Source of the DNA: a virus
Strand: one strand, 5' to 3'
DNA: 64,000 nucleotides
Virus record (IMG/VR): IMGVR_UViG_3300048687_000070
Span: 1-64,000 of that record
This document shows positions 1 through 8,350 of this stretch, in pieces. Positions within the stretch are counted from its first letter, which is position 1; each line of letters opens with the position of its first letter. The position numbers and the translations under genes were made by a program. Under the pieces are notes generated by a model. It saw only the letters and a program-made list of their open reading frames with translations, was not told where the DNA came from and did no database searches.

Positions 1-743
1 GCAAAGCCCTCGAGGCGTACATCGCGGACGACAAGTTCACCGAAGCGTGGACCGCGACCGGGACGGTCGTTGGCGCCATCACCGCCCTCATCAAACGGAC
101 CCTCGCGGGCGCCGACGTCATCTCCTACATCACCGACGTCCCCATCGGGAGCAGGGCGTTCGACATTGAGGCCGACCCGTGGGCCGGTGCCCAGGAGATC
201 GCAGCCGCGGCCGGCGCCGAGGTGTTTAGCAATGCGGACGGCGTGTTCGTCATCGCCACACTCCCGGACCTGCTGACCACACCGCCCGTATGGGCGGTCG
301 AGGCGACCGAGGGTGGCGTCTACATTTCCGGCAACCGGGCCATGACCAGCGACAACGTGTTCAACGGTGTGATGGCTCGCGGGGAGAACACGACGGACGA
401 CGCCCCGCCCGTCAGCGCGCTGATCGTCGACAACGATTCAGGCTCACCCACCTATTGGGGCGGCCCGTTCGGCAAGCGGCCCAAGTTCATCTCCTCGTCG
501 ACGCTCACCACGGTGGACGCGTGCGCGGCAGCCGCCTCACTGGAGCTCGCCAAGGCCAAGGCGCCGAATGCGAGCGGCGACATCTCCTCGCTGCCTAATC
601 CAGCGCTGGAGCCGGGCGATGTCATCCGCCTCGCGCACCCCGACGGCGTGCGTGAACTCCATCAGGCTGCGTCGTTCGCCGTCCCGCTCGACGAGGGCGG
701 CGACTTCCCCATCACCACGATCAGCGCCAAGGAGGATGCGTGA
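1..743 (+). CDS. Tail-tip/baseplate protein, C-terminal part
   Basis: The reading frame is already open at base 3, so the true start is outside the window; about 246 residues are visible. The sequence resembles the C-terminal part of the DUF5047/baseplate-hub type of minor tail protein found in Streptomyces siphoviruses: beta-rich, with NDSGSPTYWGGPFG followed by a short helical segment and a final barrel-like stretch. It would sit at the tail tip, next to the fibre proteins encoded downstream. The stop overlaps the next gene's GTG by four bases, which implies translational coupling. The family assignment is by visual resemblance only. Confidence 0.6.
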   Translation, partial: KALEAYIADDKFTEAWTATGTVVGAITALIKRTLAGADVISYITDVPIGSRAFDIEADPWAGAQEIAAAAGAEVFSNADGVFVIATLPDLLTTPPVWAVEATEGGVYISGNRAMTSDNVFNGVMARGENTTDDAPPVSALIVDNDSGSPTYWGGPFGKRPKFISSSTLTTVDACAAAASLELAKAKAPNASGDISSLPNPALEPGDVIRLAHPDGVRELHQAASFAVPLDEGGDFPITTISAKEDA

Positions 744-1399
744 AATCCGGGCACGCCTCAACGCGCGACCTCGCCGCAGCCCTCAAGCAGTCGGCGCAAC
801 GGACAGGGGAGACCAGCCCATCCGTGCGCGGCGCGGACTGGCGGACCGCCGTCGTCACCGCAGTCGGCGACGGAACAGTTACCGCGGACGGCATTGTGTG
901 GCGCTGCCTGGAGACGTACTCGATGCCGCTCGTTGGTGATGTCGCGGTCGTCTCCCAGTCCGGGGCAGGGAGTTGCGTCGCCTTCGGTCGCCTCTCCTCC
1001 GGCGACCCGGGATGGGTACAGCCGTCCCTCGGCACCGGCTACACGCAGGGCAACACCACGTCCCAGGGCAACCTCAACGGCCCGATCCGCTACCGGCGCA
1101 TCTGGCAAGGCGGCTGGTGGATGGAATGGGACGGCGGCGCCACCCGCACCAGCGGCGCCCAGACCGACAACATCCTCTCCAGCGCACTCGCCACCACATA
1201 CCGGCCTACTGCCCGCGCGTCGATGGTGGTCGCCCGAAACGCGACCGCGATCACCGGCGTAGCCGCATCCACGTCCGTCTTCCACTCCTGCAAGGCCGAC
1301 TTCCAGCAGGACGGAACTGTCTCCCTCGTCTCCGCCACAGGAGGCGACACGGAGACCGCCTGGTTCTCCCTCAAAGGGGTCCGCTACCCACTCAGCTAG
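740..1399 (+). CDS. Tail protein with C-terminal beta domain
   Basis: This 219-residue protein starts with GTG in a GTGA overlap with the tail-tip gene. Residues about 20-95 look like a small OB-type barrel (repeated V-x-G-D-x-V and GDVAVVSQSG turns), which suits a tail-tip or baseplate protein. From about residue 95 a second domain begins (LGTGYTQGN...SQGNLNGPIRYR) that is recognisably related to the second half of the next gene product (positions 1669-2040). Position between the hub and the lysis genes supports a virion role in the distal tail. No enzymatic motif is visible. Confidence 0.55.
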   Translation: MKSGHASTRDLAAALKQSAQRTGETSPSVRGADWRTAVVTAVGDGTVTADGIVWRCLETYSMPLVGDVAVVSQSGAGSCVAFGRLSSGDPGWVQPSLGTGYTQGNTTSQGNLNGPIRYRRIWQGGWWMEWDGGATRTSGAQTDNILSSALATTYRPTARASMVVARNATAITGVAASTSVFHSCKADFQQDGTVSLVSATGGDTETAWFSLKGVRYPLS

Positions 1400-1407
1400 G
1401 AGGCCCT

Positions 1408-2043
1408 GTGCCCACCACAGACGCATACGGGCAGGGCATCCAACTTGCCTCGCTCACCGACGCCCCCGACCTCCCCAAAGCGATCTCGGATGTTGCGAAC
1501 GGTGTCATTCCCCGCGGGGTGATGCGGTTCGCGTCCGCGTCCGCCCGCGGCGCCACCCTCAGTTCCCCAGTGGCCGGGATGCTTGCCTGGCTTGCAGACT
1601 CCCGCTATCTCACCCTGTACGACGGTTCGGCCTGGGTCGTTATCTCGGCAGGAACGCAGGCATGGACTGCGGTGAGCCTCGCGACGGGATTCTCGAACAA
1701 CGACAACAACTCTCAAGGCAACTTGATGTACCGGGTAGTGAACCTGTTCGGCGAGCCCACCCTCATGTTCAAGGGTGGCCTGCACGTCGCGTACAGCGGC
1801 TCCCCATCGGTCATCGCCAACGGCGGCTACGTGACGTCGACACCGCTGCCCGCGACCGCGCGCCCGACCAACCTGCGCAGCCTCACCGGAGCCTGCTCCA
1901 CCGTCTCCTCCGACGTCCTCTCCGTGAAGATCGACGTTGGCACGGACGGCCGCATCCAGATCGTCGGCACCACCACCGCCACCGCCAACCCGAAGATCCA
2001 GCCCCCGTGGGTCAGCTTCAACAGCATCTTCTGCAGCCTCTGA
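1408..2043 (+). CDS. Minor tail protein
   Basis: GTG start preceded by a perfect AGGAGG at 1398-1403, four bases away; 211 residues. A longer open frame extends upstream to 973 but lies across the previous gene, so 1408 is preferred. The first 80 residues are a typical tail/fibre N-terminus with the phrase MLAWLADSRYLTLYDGSAW, also seen in phage fibre trimerisation regions. The last 110 residues are a paralogue of the C-terminal domain of the preceding gene (ATGF...NSQGNLMYRV). It is probably a distal tail protein exposed to the host surface. Confidence 0.55.
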   Translation: MPTTDAYGQGIQLASLTDAPDLPKAISDVANGVIPRGVMRFASASARGATLSSPVAGMLAWLADSRYLTLYDGSAWVVISAGTQAWTAVSLATGFSNNDNNSQGNLMYRVVNLFGEPTLMFKGGLHVAYSGSPSVIANGGYVTSTPLPATARPTNLRSLTGACSTVSSDVLSVKIDVGTDGRIQIVGTTTATANPKIQPPWVSFNSIFCSL

Positions 2044-2053
2044 GGAGCGCGTC

Positions 2054-2485
2054 ATGGCCACCGTCTGCAAGCTGTACCGCGGCGAAAAACCGCAGCTCAT
2101 CCCGCCCAACGTGTGGACGCTCGTCACCTACGAGAAGACCCTCTCCAACGACCGGTCGATGATGCGCGACCGGGCGCTGATCATGCCGCCGTTCGACGGC
2201 GACTTCATCTGGGCGCGCAACCTCCGCTGGGCGGCCATCGACATCCCAGACGGCGACACCCGCGTCCGCCAGATCATGTCCCGGTTCATCCGCGACCCGC
2301 ACGGCATCCGCGACGACACCGGGGCCGACGACCGGGTCGCCACACCCGGCCGCTCCTGGCAGACCGTGTGCTGGCCCTTCGCCGGCCAGGCCAATCAGGC
2401 CGTGGGCGTCGAGGTCTGGCACGACCACCACGAGGCGTGGCCCCTCGAGCACGCCCAATTCGTCGGCACAACCAGCGACTACTAG
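2054..2485 (+). CDS. Conserved tail-region protein
   Basis: 143 residues, ATG with GAGGAG at 2042-2047 overlapping the previous stop. It is rich in W and D and has no membrane segment or recognisable motif. Lying between fibre-type genes and the endolysin in a continuous operon, it is most likely a small virion or tail-tip accessory protein. I do not recognise the family. Confidence 0.5.
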   Translation: MATVCKLYRGEKPQLIPPNVWTLVTYEKTLSNDRSMMRDRALIMPPFDGDFIWARNLRWAAIDIPDGDTRVRQIMSRFIRDPHGIRDDTGADDRVATPGRSWQTVCWPFAGQANQAVGVEVWHDHHEAWPLEHAQFVGTTSDY

Positions 2486-2495
2486 AAGAGGCACC

Positions 2496-3347
2496 ATGGC
2501 CAAGACCGGTCCACAGCGCTACCCCGGCGCCAGCACGTCGTACTGGTACGGCTCGAAGTACCCCGGCTCCGCGATGGAGTCCAACGTGGTCGTCTGGCAC
2601 ACCACGGAGGGCACTTCGCTCCCCGGCTACAGCGGGGGAGCGGAGGCGCCCAACTTCACCGCCAAGCCGGACTTCAAGGCCAAGCGGCTCGTCTGGTACC
2701 AGCACTTCGACTTCGACGTCTCCTCCCGAGCCCTCGTCAACCAGAGCGGCGGCGTCGAGACCAACACGCTCAACGCGTGCCAGGTCGAGATCGTCGGCAC
2801 CTGCGACCCGACCACCCACGCGAAGTGGACGAAGGCCGGCTACGCGCACCTGTACGCACCCGACCTGCCTGACTGGGCGATCCGGGACCTGGGCGCCTTC
2901 GCGAAGTGGGCCAACGAGCAGCACGGTGTCCCGCTGTCCTCCGGACTGACGTTCAAGGCGTACCCGTCCAGCTATGGCAACAGCTCCGTGCGCATGAGCG
3001 CAGCCCGCTGGAACTCGTTCAAGGGCCACTGCGGACACCAGCACGTACCTGAGAACGACCACGGCGACCCGGGCGCGCTGCCCATGGCCGCCATCCTCGC
3101 CGCCGCCAAGGGCGGCACCACCCCTTCGACGAGCGGAGACCTCGACATGGAAGCCAAGGCCGTCAGCGCCGCGGTGTGGGACCGGGACGAAATCCCCGCC
3201 CCGCCGTCCGCCAGCACGTTCAAGACCAACCCGACCTGGAAGGCCGGTTCGTACCTGAAGGAGCTGTACGAGCGGCAGCTCGACGTCCTCGAGCAGGTCG
3301 CCACCCTCGCCAAGAAGGTCGACGAACTCAGCAAGAAGGTGAGCTGA
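2496..3347 (+). CDS. Endolysin, N-acetylmuramoyl-L-alanine amidase
   Basis: 283 residues. Residues 25-205 form an amidase_2/PGRP-type domain that cleaves the amide bond between muramic acid and the peptide stem of peptidoglycan. The zinc ligands are readable: His35 in VVWHTTEG, then GHQHVPENDHGDPG with His181 or His183 and Asp191. No signal peptide is present, so export would depend on the holin next door. The C-terminus (about 248-283) is a lysine-rich heptad coiled coil (LKELYERQLDVLEQVATLAKKV) rather than a known wall-binding repeat; it may drive oligomerisation. RBS AGAGG just upstream. Confidence 0.88.
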   Translation: MAKTGPQRYPGASTSYWYGSKYPGSAMESNVVVWHTTEGTSLPGYSGGAEAPNFTAKPDFKAKRLVWYQHFDFDVSSRALVNQSGGVETNTLNACQVEIVGTCDPTTHAKWTKAGYAHLYAPDLPDWAIRDLGAFAKWANEQHGVPLSSGLTFKAYPSSYGNSSVRMSAARWNSFKGHCGHQHVPENDHGDPGALPMAAILAAAKGGTTPSTSGDLDMEAKAVSAAVWDRDEIPAPPSASTFKTNPTWKAGSYLKELYERQLDVLEQVATLAKKVDELSKKVS

Positions 3348-3348
3348 C

Positions 3349-3711
3349 ATGCGCATATTCGGCCGTGAACCTGCTGTCATCCTGGGCATCGTCTCCGGCG
3401 CCCTGTCCCTGCTCGTCACGTTCGGCATCGGCCTGTCCTCCGAACAGGCCGGCGCCATCGTCGCCGTCATCTCCGCCGTGTTCGCTGCGATCACCGCGTG
3501 GATGACCCGCCCGATCGTGCCGTCCGCGTTCACCGGCCTCGTCGCCGCGGTCGTCGCACTGCTGGCCGCCTTCCACTACGAGGTCGCCCCCGAAACCGTC
3601 GGCTCCCTCAACGCGCTCGTGCTCGCCGTCCTGGTGTTCATCACCCGCGGGCAGGTCACCCCGTCCTCACCGCCGGCCCCCGCCGCGGCGAACGGCCCGA
3701 CCAGCGTCTAG
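3349..3711 (+). CDS. Holin
   Basis: 120 residues with hydrophobic segments at about 9-31, 33-51, 60-77 and 84-100, short polar turns, and a proline/alanine-rich cytoplasmic tail. Size, topology and location immediately after the endolysin fit a phage holin that forms lesions in the membrane to release the amidase. The start is one base after the endolysin stop, so the two are translationally coupled. Confidence 0.75.
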   Translation: MRIFGREPAVILGIVSGALSLLVTFGIGLSSEQAGAIVAVISAVFAAITAWMTRPIVPSAFTGLVAAVVALLAAFHYEVAPETVGSLNALVLAVLVFITRGQVTPSSPPAPAAANGPTSV

Positions 3712-3720
3712 GAGCAGCAC

Positions 3721-4017
3721 GTGCCCGATGAGCCGATCACCCTCGGCGAGCTCAGCCGACGCGTCGAGGATCGGCTCACCGACGTCCGCGACGACATCAA
3801 GCAACTCGGCGAACGCATCGACACCAAGGTCTCCCAAGAGGTCTACGACCTGCGGCACGAAGCACTCGCCGCCCGCGTCACCACCCTGGAAACCCTGCGG
3901 GAGAAAGACGCCGAACGCATCGTCGCCACACGACGATGGCTGATCGGAGCCGTCATTGTCCCCCTCGTCGGGATCCTCCTGCCCGTCATCATTCTGCTGC
4001 TGGGAGCGGGCTCATGA
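3721..4017 (+). CDS. Coiled-coil membrane protein, second lysis factor candidate
   Basis: 98 residues from GTG. Residues 8-65 are a charged amphipathic helix (LSRRVEDRLTDVRDDIKQLGERID), followed by one strongly hydrophobic C-terminal segment at about 73-95. This N-in coiled coil plus single tail anchor is common beside actinophage holins and may regulate the lysis pore. The stop overlaps the next ATG. A holin-like role is inferred from position and topology only. Confidence 0.55.
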   Translation: MPDEPITLGELSRRVEDRLTDVRDDIKQLGERIDTKVSQEVYDLRHEALAARVTTLETLREKDAERIVATRRWLIGAVIVPLVGILLPVIILLLGAGS

Positions 4018-4682
4018 CGCGATCAGCGATCCGCAAGGAAGAGAGCCGCTGGCGGCGAGGCGACTTCCTCGTCATCACATCCGCGATCCTGTTCGGCATC
4101 GCCATGGCATGGATCGTGCTGCGCGTCCAAGACCTCACCAGCGACCTCCAAACCCAGTACACCGCCCGCGACGCCCTCGCCCGCCAGGTCGAACGCCTCG
4201 GCGGGCAACCCGTCGCAGGACCACCCGGCTCCCGCGGCGAACCCGGCAAAACCGTGAAGGGGCCCCGCGGGCAGAACGGCGAGAAGGGGGAGACCGGCAA
4301 GCCCGGCAGCCCCGGACCGTCAGGCTCACCCGGCAAGAACGGCGGCGACGGGGACCAGGGCGACGAGGGAAGTACTGGCGAGCCCGGCCCTTCGGGATCG
4401 CCGGGCGCCGTAGGGGAGCAGGGAGCCGAAGGCTCTCAGGGCGAGCCCGGACCCGCAGGCCCTCAAGGGGAGCCGGGGCCGGCCGGAGCCGACGGCGAAG
4501 ACGGAGCGGACGGCCGCGACGGCAAGGACGGGCAGACCTGCCCCGACGGCTACTCCCTTCAGACGCCGGCCGCCGACCCCGACGCGCTCGTCTGCCGCCG
4601 CGACGCTGCACCCAACGACGGCGGTGACGAACCCGCGCCGCAGGCTGCCGGGTTGGACCCGACCCGCCGCCAGTACATCTAG
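4014..4682 (+). CDS. Collagen-like repeat membrane protein
   Basis: 222 residues starting in an ATGA overlap. Residues 17-38 form a single membrane segment, then a short coiled coil (about 38-62), then about 95 residues of uninterrupted Gly-X-Y triplets (GEPGK, GPRGQNGEKGETGKPG and so on), ending in a small Cys-containing domain with CPDGYSLQ and VCRRD. Collagen triplets form trimeric rods in phage fibres, but the transmembrane anchor and the lysis-cassette position point to a protein displayed on the infected or lysogenic cell, or to a spanin-like structure. Function unknown. Confidence 0.7.
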   Translation: MTRSAIRKEESRWRRGDFLVITSAILFGIAMAWIVLRVQDLTSDLQTQYTARDALARQVERLGGQPVAGPPGSRGEPGKTVKGPRGQNGEKGETGKPGSPGPSGSPGKNGGDGDQGDEGSTGEPGPSGSPGAVGEQGAEGSQGEPGPAGPQGEPGPAGADGEDGADGRDGKDGQTCPDGYSLQTPAADPDALVCRRDAAPNDGGDEPAPQAAGLDPTRRQYI

Positions 4683-4690
4683 GAGCCCGT

Positions 4691-4876
4691 GTGCCTGACC
4701 CGATCCCTGTCACACCGCGCGTCGACGAGTCTGCCGCCGATATGAGCAGCCTCGTACAACTCGGCCTGGCCGAACCACAGCCCGTACCCGAACCACCGCC
4801 GCCCGCCACGGACCCGTTCCAGGAGCCCGTATACCCGGGCCTCCCCGGCGGGTACGTGCCCGATGAGCCCGCATGA
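4691..4876 (+). CDS. Small proline-rich protein
   Basis: 61 residues from GTG with AGGAG at 4681-4685. More than a fifth of the residues are proline, with motifs PQPVPEPPPP and PGLPGGYVPDEP. It has no membrane span or Cys. It is the last gene before a strong terminator, so it closes the late operon. No family recognised. Confidence 0.45.
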   Translation: MPDPIPVTPRVDESAADMSSLVQLGLAEPQPVPEPPPPATDPFQEPVYPGLPGGYVPDEPA

Positions 4877-4880
4877 CAGT

Positions 4881-4914
4881 GCCCCGCCCTCCTGCTTCGG
4901 CAGGGGTGCGGGGC
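4881..4914 (+). terminator. Strong hairpin terminator closing the late operon
   Basis: GCCCCGC plus CCTCCTGC pair with GCAGGGGT plus GCGGGGC around a TTCG tetraloop. It lies between convergent genes (4691-4876 rightward, 4933-5583 leftward), so it probably works in both directions. No U-tract follows, as usual in Streptomyces. Confidence 0.8.
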
Positions 4915-4932
4915 GCTTCGTCGTGTTCGGGG

Positions 4933-5583
4933 CTAGTTCCAGCCGCCTGTGAAGTTGCTGTTCACCTGCGCCGAGCAGATGTTGTAACTCCCCGACGCGT
5001 GCCCCTTCTTCGTGTGGCCGTCGACCGTGACCGAGCAGTTGATGTCGCCGCCGCCCTGCAGCTGCGCCGACACGTGGAAGTACATGGCGTCATCGTTCAA
5101 CGTCAGCGTCTTCGTCATGGGCATTCCAGCGCCTTGCCGACTATCGCTGTCGCTGCCATACGTCGTGTCGACGCCCGCGGGCGCGGACCCCCACACCTTG
5201 AACACAACCTTCCCCGACGGCGCTTCGTCTTCGGCGGGCTTCGCCGCGGGCTTCTTGGCGGGGGTCGCAGCCTTCGGCTTGGCCGTCTTCGTGACCGTCA
5301 CGGTCGGCGCCGGCTTCGCCTTGCTGTCCTTGGCTGCGGGGGTCTTCGTCACCGTGACCGCAGGAGCGGGCTTCGAGCTTGCGACGGCCTTCTCGTCGCC
5401 GCCACCGGATGCGCCGATACCGACACCGATGAACAGGATCACGAACGCGGCGGGGATCACGAACCGCTTCTTCGCCCACTTCGGGCCGGACGGCGGCGGG
5501 AAGCCCGGCCCCGGCATTGCGGGCCCGGGCGGCACAGGCCCATTGAACGGCGGCTGGTGCGGCGGCGGTTGGTTGTACGACAT
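4933..5583 (-). CDS. MmpS-like secreted/membrane protein (moron candidate)
   Basis: 216 residues. A proline-rich cytoplasmic N-terminus (1-37) leads to one membrane segment (about 41-60: FVIPAAFVILFIGVGIG), then an Ala/Lys/Pro linker with three AVTVTKT-type repeats, then a C-terminal beta domain (about 125-216: VVFKVWGSAPAG...DINCSVTVDGHTKKGHASGSYNICSAQV) with paired cysteines. This matches the MmpS-family architecture known from mycobacterial transport accessory proteins and many Streptomyces proteins. Start chosen at 5583, with GGGGGG eight bases upstream. Single gene, antisense to the late operon, bounded by terminators: typical of a lysogenic-conversion gene. Confidence 0.7.
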   Translation of the reverse strand: MSYNQPPPHQPPFNGPVPPGPAMPGPGFPPPSGPKWAKKRFVIPAAFVILFIGVGIGASGGGDEKAVASSKPAPAVTVTKTPAAKDSKAKPAPTVTVTKTAKPKAATPAKKPAAKPAEDEAPSGKVVFKVWGSAPAGVDTTYGSDSDSRQGAGMPMTKTLTLNDDAMYFHVSAQLQGGGDINCSVTVDGHTKKGHASGSYNICSAQVNSNFTGGWN

Positions 5584-5697
5584 GAGTCCCCCCAAGTGAT
5601 GTGCGATGGCACATGACGGTAAGGGCGGATGTAGCGGCCATGAAAGACCAGTGATGGAGTTGTGACGAAAGCGTGAAGCTTCAACCGATCGGCGACA

Positions 5698-5729
5698 GGA
5701 GGGCCGGAGCCGACGGGCGCCGGCCCTCC
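5698..5729 (-). terminator. Terminator of the 5733-6197 gene
   Basis: Perfect ten-base arms GGAGGGCCGG and CCGGCCCTCC with a twelve-base loop, starting four bases past the stop of the leftward gene. Confidence 0.75.
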
Positions 5730-5732
5730 GCC

Positions 5733-6197
5733 CTAGACGGGCTGCGTCAGCTTCATAAACCGGCCGGACGCCACAGTGTGCACGGTCGCCGTGAGGAACG
5801 TCAGAGCGGTCTTGCCGTCTGGTGTCGTTCGGGGAGTGACTGCGAAGTCGACGGGGCTCATGCGCGGCAACTCGGCCCGGTTGTACGGCGACCCGGGGAT
5901 GGTGATGGCGGCTTCGATGCCAAAGTAGGGCAACGGAGACAGGAACGCATGCAGGCGCCGAATCTCCGCCTCGGCCGAGAACGTCGACCTGTGGTCCGGG
6001 AGGACCAGCCCCAGGGTCGCCAGCGCCGACTGGGCGACAGGGCGCCGAGCGCCGAAATCGAACGGGGCGTAGTCGGGCTCCTCGCGGTCGATGCTCAGAT
6101 CGAGCTGCCACAGTTCCCCAGAGTTCGACGTGATGTTCTCGCCGAGAGGCGTATCGAAGCGGATCCACTCGACGGTTGCAGGCGCCGTAGTCGTCAT
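5733..6197 (-). CDS. Hypothetical protein
   Basis: 154 residues, predicted mostly beta with phrases VEWIRFDTPLGENITSNSG and LDLSIDREEPDYAPFDFGARR. No membrane span or catalytic motif is visible. The open frame extends to 6335, but the start at 6197 is preferred because the -10-like hexamer TACCCT (complement of 6204-6209) lies at -12 to -7 of that ATG, which predicts a leaderless mRNA. Divergent from 6342. Confidence 0.55.
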   Translation of the reverse strand: MTTTAPATVEWIRFDTPLGENITSNSGELWQLDLSIDREEPDYAPFDFGARRPVAQSALATLGLVLPDHRSTFSAEAEIRRLHAFLSPLPYFGIEAAITIPGSPYNRAELPRMSPVDFAVTPRTTPDGKTALTFLTATVHTVASGRFMKLTQPV

Positions 6198-6341
6198 GCC
6201 GCGAGGGTAGCGGGCGGCAGGGGGACGGGCGGGCCGCCGCAGTCGAGGTAGCGCATAACGTTCCCTGAAGCGCTGCGAGTTGACCATGAAGGACTCTCGA
6301 TAACATGCCATATCGCGAGCGACAGAACGGTACAATTAGCT
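6198..6341. promoter_or_regulatory. Divergent leaderless promoter region
   Basis: Rightward, TACAAT at 6331-6336 sits six bases before the ATG at 6342; leftward, TACCCT (6209-6204) sits seven bases before the ATG at 6197. Neither start codon has a Shine-Dalgarno sequence. The -35 elements are weak. Confidence 0.6.
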
Positions 6342-6728
6342 ATGGCTGACGACCTGACACTCGGAGAGATCCGCCGCGAACTTCAGCGCCTCACATCCAT
6401 GGCTGGCAGTGCCGAGCGCCCCAAGCCGACCCGCATCAACCCGCCCGATCACCAATGGCCCGGCCACGAGTGGGATCTGCGCGAGATGACGCCGCAGGGC
6501 GGCACCAAAGAGAAGGTGTGGGTGATCCGCACCGTCGACGAGCAGGACACCGCCGACGGCTTGGTGTACGTCTCCACCCCCGAGTCGATGTACCCCGGCA
6601 TCGACTTCGTCCCCCTCTACGCCTCCGATGCGCGACAGCTCGCGATGGCACTGCTCGCGGCAGCAGACCGGGCGGACCACCAAGCGCTCGACATACCGCG
6701 TCTCGAAGACCGACGGAAGGTGAGCTGA
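6342..6728 (+). CDS. Hypothetical protein
   Basis: 128 residues, soluble, starting with a basic helix (LGEIRRELQRL) and a W-rich middle (HQWPGHEWDLREM). It has no RBS but a -10 TACAAT directly upstream, so translation is probably leaderless. It begins a short rightward operon that includes the recombinase at 7306. Function unknown. Confidence 0.5.
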   Translation: MADDLTLGEIRRELQRLTSMAGSAERPKPTRINPPDHQWPGHEWDLREMTPQGGTKEKVWVIRTVDEQDTADGLVYVSTPESMYPGIDFVPLYASDARQLAMALLAAADRADHQALDIPRLEDRRKVS

Positions 6729-6730
6729 CG

Positions 6731-7309
6731 ATGAGCGTTAACGTCCGCCTCGGTGATGAACAGGGCCTCGACCGGAGTCGTCGCTATCTGCGACCCGTCG
6801 CCCGCCTCCCCCTTGAAGGGCAGCCCGACGACACACACTGGGCCGTGTACCAGTGGCTGCCCCAGTTCGAGGCATGGGCCACCGGAACCGCGCTGTGCGG
6901 CTACTCGACTCAGCAGGGCTCGCTCCCAGAAGACACCACAGTGACGTGCGTGAACTGCGAGGAGTACCGGCCAACCTACGAGCGGATGTTGGACCCCACG
7001 CACGTCCCCGGCAGCGACGTCCCGATGACCGCCGAGGAGCTGCGCGACACCCTCGCCGAGATCATTCACGGACACAGCCGCAAGGACTCCAGCGACTGGG
7101 ACATAAACCAGGCTATGAACGCCGTGGAAGCCCACGTCGCCTACCGCATCGAGCACTTCCTCGCCGAACAGACGCAGGAACAGGTCCCACCGACTGAAGG
7201 TGATCAGCGGCCCTGCGGCTACACGAAGCGGCACCCCTCGCACACGTTCATGCGTCTGGAAGTCCCCTTCCAGTGCCCCGGTGAGCACGAGGCGGGGGGC
7301 GAGCGATGA
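6731..7309 (+). CDS. Putative zinc-binding protein
   Basis: 192 residues from ATG 6731, two bases after the previous stop. A Cys at about 53 (ALCGY) and CVNC at about 72-75 could form a zinc site; a second Cys pair, CGYTKRHPSH and FQCPGEH, closes the protein. The middle (100-150) is helical and charged. The stop overlaps the recombinase start, so it is co-translated with it and could be an accessory factor. Confidence 0.5.
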   Translation: MSVNVRLGDEQGLDRSRRYLRPVARLPLEGQPDDTHWAVYQWLPQFEAWATGTALCGYSTQQGSLPEDTTVTCVNCEEYRPTYERMLDPTHVPGSDVPMTAEELRDTLAEIIHGHSRKDSSDWDINQAMNAVEAHVAYRIEHFLAEQTQEQVPPTEGDQRPCGYTKRHPSHTFMRLEVPFQCPGEHEAGGER

Positions 7310-8325
7310 GCGGCGGCATCATCCCCCGCCAGCCAGACGCCGCCCCCGCCGTCCGTGACGCTGCGACGCTCGCCGTCCTCGCCGCGATGGAGCAGGCAGC
7401 CGAACAGCACCTCGACGCCATCCGCCCCAACAACACGAAACGCGGCTACGCCAACGACTGGAACCTCTGGACCGAGTTCCACGACTGGCTCGCCCAACAG
7501 ACCGGCCACCGGCTAGCGTTGACCGACGTCACGAAGGGCACGCTCGTCGGCTTCGTCGTCTGGCTCGACACCATCAAGCTCGCCGCGCCCACGTCGATCG
7601 ACCGGCGGATCACCGGGGTCACCGTCACCCTTCGGCGGGAGCACGGCATCGAGATCCCGAAGGAAGTCACCGTCGCCGCACGGCAAGCGCTGAAGCCGCT
7701 GAAGGCTGACGAGGAACGCCTCGCACGCGGCCGAGGAGCAGCCAAAGCTGCAACCCCTGACCAGCTCAGGCAGATGGCCGCCGCGGTACCGGACGGGCTC
7801 ACCGGCCTGCGCGACCGCGCCCTCTGGCTCATGGCCTTCTTCATCGCAGGGCGTTCCGCCGAAGTCGCCGCCCTCAAAGCCGAAGGCATCACCCTCCACA
7901 GCCAGGGCCTCAAAGTCCGAGTTCCCGGCGTCAAGGGAAAGCCTGCACGTGAAGTCGTCGTCGCCTACGACAGCAACCCTGACACCTGCCCCGTCCGGTC
8001 CTGGCTCACCTGGAAGGCAGCCAGCGGCATCACCACCGGAGCAGCCTTCCGCGCCATCGACGTCTGGGGTCACCTCGGCGACGGCCACCTCAGCGCCGAA
8101 GCCGTCCGCGAGATCATCGCCCGCAACGCCGAACGCGCAGGCGTCACCGTCCGCCTAACCGGCCACAGCATGCGCGCCGGATTCATCACCGCCTCACGCA
8201 TCGCAGGCAAGCGCGAAGAAAAGATCCGCGAACAGTCCGGCCACGCAGAAGGTAGCCCCATCTTCTGGCGCTACATCCGCGAAGCCGACAAGTGGGTCGA
8301 CGCGGCCAGCGAGGGCATCCTCTGA
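7306..8325 (+). CDS. Tyrosine recombinase (first of two)
   Basis: 339 residues. An N-terminal SAM-like core-binding domain (about 25-130) precedes the catalytic domain with Arg183 (FIAGRSAEV), His287 and Arg290 (LTGHSMRAGF), His313 (SGHAEG) and nucleophile Tyr323 (FWRYIRE). All five residues of the family are present, so it should be active. It performs strand exchange for integration, excision or dimer resolution. No excisionase-like gene or clear att repeat adjoins it. Its ATGA overlap with the 6731 gene and distance from the other integrase suggest a separate acquisition. Confidence 0.85.
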   Translation: MSGGIIPRQPDAAPAVRDAATLAVLAAMEQAAEQHLDAIRPNNTKRGYANDWNLWTEFHDWLAQQTGHRLALTDVTKGTLVGFVVWLDTIKLAAPTSIDRRITGVTVTLRREHGIEIPKEVTVAARQALKPLKADEERLARGRGAAKAATPDQLRQMAAAVPDGLTGLRDRALWLMAFFIAGRSAEVAALKAEGITLHSQGLKVRVPGVKGKPAREVVVAYDSNPDTCPVRSWLTWKAASGITTGAAFRAIDVWGHLGDGHLSAEAVREIIARNAERAGVTVRLTGHSMRAGFITASRIAGKREEKIREQSGHAEGSPIFWRYIREADKWVDAASEGIL

Positions 8326-8350
8326 CCATCTGCGCGAAGGGAGCGCCTGC

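Noticed and set aside
973-1407. Upstream extension of the 1408 tail gene
   Set aside because: It overlaps the 740 gene throughout and is Arg/His/Pro-rich; 1408 has a perfect RBS.
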